Assembly (NCBI GenBank): GCA_005240015.1
Contig: SBBV01000021.1
Location: 1 to 5,673 of the forward strand
Length of the DNA stretch: 5,673 bases
Direction: 5' to 3'
Source of the DNA: Candidatus Odyssella thessalonicensis
GTDB taxonomy: Bacteria > Pseudomonadota > Alphaproteobacteria > Bin65
Below are positions 4,885-5,673 of this stretch, one piece after another; position 1 is the first letter of the stretch; every line of letters starts with the position of its first letter. A program made the position numbers and the translations under genes. The notes under the pieces were generated by a model. It ran no database searches. It saw nothing but the letters and a program-made list of their open reading frames with translations, and was not told the origin of the DNA.

Positions 4885-5391
4885 ATGGCGAGAATCGGTC
4901 GCGTCTTCCGCCTGGCGTTCGTGCTCGCCTTGACGCTGTCGGCTGCGGAAGCGGCCGCGCAGGAGCGGAGGGTCGAAATCACCGATTTCGGCCTCTACGC
5001 GGCCGGGCCGATGACCCATTCGCCGGCGCCCGAGCAGCTGAGCGGCCAGCAATGGACCGCGCCGAACATCCGCCTCCTCGAGCAGACCGACGTAATCCCC
5101 GGCCAGCTCGGCCGCATCTTCGGCTTCCGCTTCCGCGTCAACGACCGGAGCCTCTACGGCAAGACGCTGCGGCTGCGCATCCTGCATCCCAGGCTCTCCT
5201 CGCATATCGGACGCAGCGGCACCGAGACTGGACGGGCGGATGTCCCGACGGCGGCCTCGCCCGAGCGCGGCTATTTCTTTGCGTTCGAATACACCTGGGA
5301 GATCGCCGAGGGCGACTGGACCTTCCAGGTCGTGCACGAGGGCCGGGTGCTGGCGGAGAAGAAGTTCCGCGTGATCGTGTCGATGTACTGA
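4885..5391 (+). CDS. DUF3859-like exported protein, paralog 9 (subfamily B, divergent loop)
   Basis: This 168-residue protein is the last member of the array. The signal peptide M-A-R-I-G-R-V-F-R plus a hydrophobic core ends at A-A-A25 before Q26. Conserved parts are T-D-F-G-L-Y (33-38), P-A-P-E-Q (47-51), I-P-G-Q-L-G-R-I-F-G-F-R-F-R-V (71-85), R-S-L-Y-G-K-T-L-R-L-R (88-98), W-E-I-A-E-G-D-W-T-F-Q (138-148) and A-E-K-K-F-R-V-I-V. Two signatures are lost. The L-T-N-P-x-T-G loop is replaced by L-S-S-H-I-G-R-S-G (104-112), and the terminal Asn is Tyr (S-M-Y). The frame is intact and the core motifs are kept, so this is divergence and not decay. It ends 37 bases before the stop of the convergent purB. 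Confidence 0.92.
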   Translation: MARIGRVFRLAFVLALTLSAAEAAAQERRVEITDFGLYAAGPMTHSPAPEQLSGQQWTAPNIRLLEQTDVIPGQLGRIFGFRFRVNDRSLYGKTLRLRILHPRLSSHIGRSGTETGRADVPTAASPERGYFFAFEYTWEIAEGDWTFQVVHEGRVLAEKKFRVIVSMY

Positions 5392-5404
5392 TCGCCAGCG
5401 CGGC

Positions 5405-5420
5405 CGAGGGGCCGGCCTCG
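5405..5420. terminator. Weak hairpin in the convergent gap between paralog 9 and purB
   Basis: CGAGG-GGCCGG-CCTCG forms a 5-bp stem with a 6-base loop, between two convergent stop codons (5391 and 5429). No T-run follows on either strand. It is therefore at best a poor intrinsic terminator; its position is the main argument. Confidence 0.25.
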
Positions 5421-5428
5421 AATGAGGA

Positions 5429-5673
5429 TCAGGCGCCGAACACCCTTCGGAAAATCGTATCGACGTGCCTGAGGTGATGCTCGAGCCCGAACAGGGCCCG
5501 GATTTCGGCAGCGCTCAAATGCTTCGCGATGGCGGGGTCGGCGGCGAGGAAATCGGCAAAGCTGCCTTTGCCTTCCCACGCCTTCATCGCATTGCGCTGG
5601 ACGGCGGCGTAGGCGTCTTCGCGGCTCATGCCCTTTTGCGTGAGCGCCAGGAGCACGCGCTGCGAGTTCCAGA
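5429..5673 (-). CDS. purB: Adenylosuccinate lyase, C-terminal 80 residues (runs off window edge)
   Basis: The frame enters from the right edge as W-N-S-Q-R-V-L-L-A-L-T-Q-K-G-M-S-R-E-D-A-Y and ends ...H-H-L-R-H-V-D-T-I-F-R-R-V-F-G-A before TGA at 5431-5429. The S-Q-x-V-L-L-A-L-T stretch, the M-S-R-E-D-A-Y-x-x-V-Q-R-N-A-M helix and the L-x-H-V-D-T-I-F-x-R-V-F-G ending are typical of the C-terminal domain of adenylosuccinate lyase. This enzyme catalyses two fumarate-releasing steps in purine synthesis: SAICAR to AICAR, and adenylosuccinate to AMP. The catalytic residues lie outside the window. A GTG codon at 5656 should not be taken as a start, because the conserved frame continues upstream. It is a housekeeping gene marking the chromosomal border of the array, with no functional link evident. 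Confidence 0.93.
   Translation of the reverse strand, partial: WNSQRVLLALTQKGMSREDAYAAVQRNAMKAWEGKGSFADFLAADPAIAKHLSAAEIRALFGLEHHLRHVDTIFRRVFGA

Larger units (their letters stand above)
615..5391 (+). repeat. Tandem array of nine paralogous exported-protein genes
   Basis: Nine intact genes start at 615, 1120, 1641, 2163, 2678, 3240, 3783, 4338 and 4885. They follow each other on one strand at a period of about 500-560 bases. Each encodes a signal peptide plus one homologous domain, and most end with the codons for P-[ML]-N or A-M-N. Gaps are 1-46 bases (13 for gene 2 if its ATG at 1120 is used). Nucleotide similarity is strongest around the 3' end of each gene, where a GCCGAGAAGAAGTTCAA core recurs in genes 2, 5, 6 and 7, and across some gene junctions. 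No recombinase, transposase or flanking direct repeat is visible, so local unequal crossing-over is the simplest origin. Confidence 0.95.

Noticed and set aside
615..5391. Possibility that the array is a toxin-immunity or polymorphic toxin cassette array
   Set aside because: Every gene has its own signal peptide and the same complete domain. There is no large toxin gene, no variable C-terminal toxin domain and no recombinase, so repeated immunity genes are not supported by this window.

Overview
This GC-rich window reads like the chromosome of an alphaproteobacterium. The base for that is the overall composition, the codon use, and the C-terminus of an adenylosuccinate lyase (purB) of alphaproteobacterial type at the right edge. 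It holds no RNA gene, insertion sequence or CRISPR array that I can see.

Layout: (1) Positions 1-394, minus strand, are the N-terminal part of a polytopic membrane protein resembling the CcdA/DsbD transmembrane family. Its first helix has Gly where the redox-active Cys is expected. (2) Positions 395-614 form a divergent control region. It contains a MerR-type promoter/operator candidate facing the membrane protein gene (15-bp dyad in a 19-nt spacer) and a perfect TATAAT facing the array. (3) Positions 615-5391 are the main feature: nine consecutive same-strand genes of 163-176 codons. All encode paralogous small exported proteins with an N-terminal signal peptide and one predicted all-beta domain of the DUF3859 type (family assignment from motif memory, not searched). 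(4) At 5392-5428 is a short convergent gap with a weak hairpin. (5) Positions 5429-5673, minus strand, are the 3' end of purB.

The nine paralogs share five motifs. These are an early [DSA]-[YF]-G-x-[YF], a central G/A-Q-x-G-x-x-F-G, an H/F/V-P-x-[LI]-T-N-P-x-[TS]-G/K loop, a W-E-x-A-E-G-x-W-x-x-Q core, and the C-terminal A-E-K-K-F-K-V-I-V-P-M-N ending. They fall into two subfamilies in blocks: genes 2-5 (subfamily A, with the S-E-[YF]-D-W loop) and genes 6-9 (subfamily B, with the D-Y-G-[IF]-Y start and V-x-D-x-x-L-x-G-x-x-L insert), while gene 1 is intermediate. Gaps are 1-46 bases, so the array is probably one operon producing a family of related periplasmic or envelope proteins. Their function is unknown. 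An array of nine divergent but intact copies suggests selection for diversity, such as several binding partners, rather than simple dosage.
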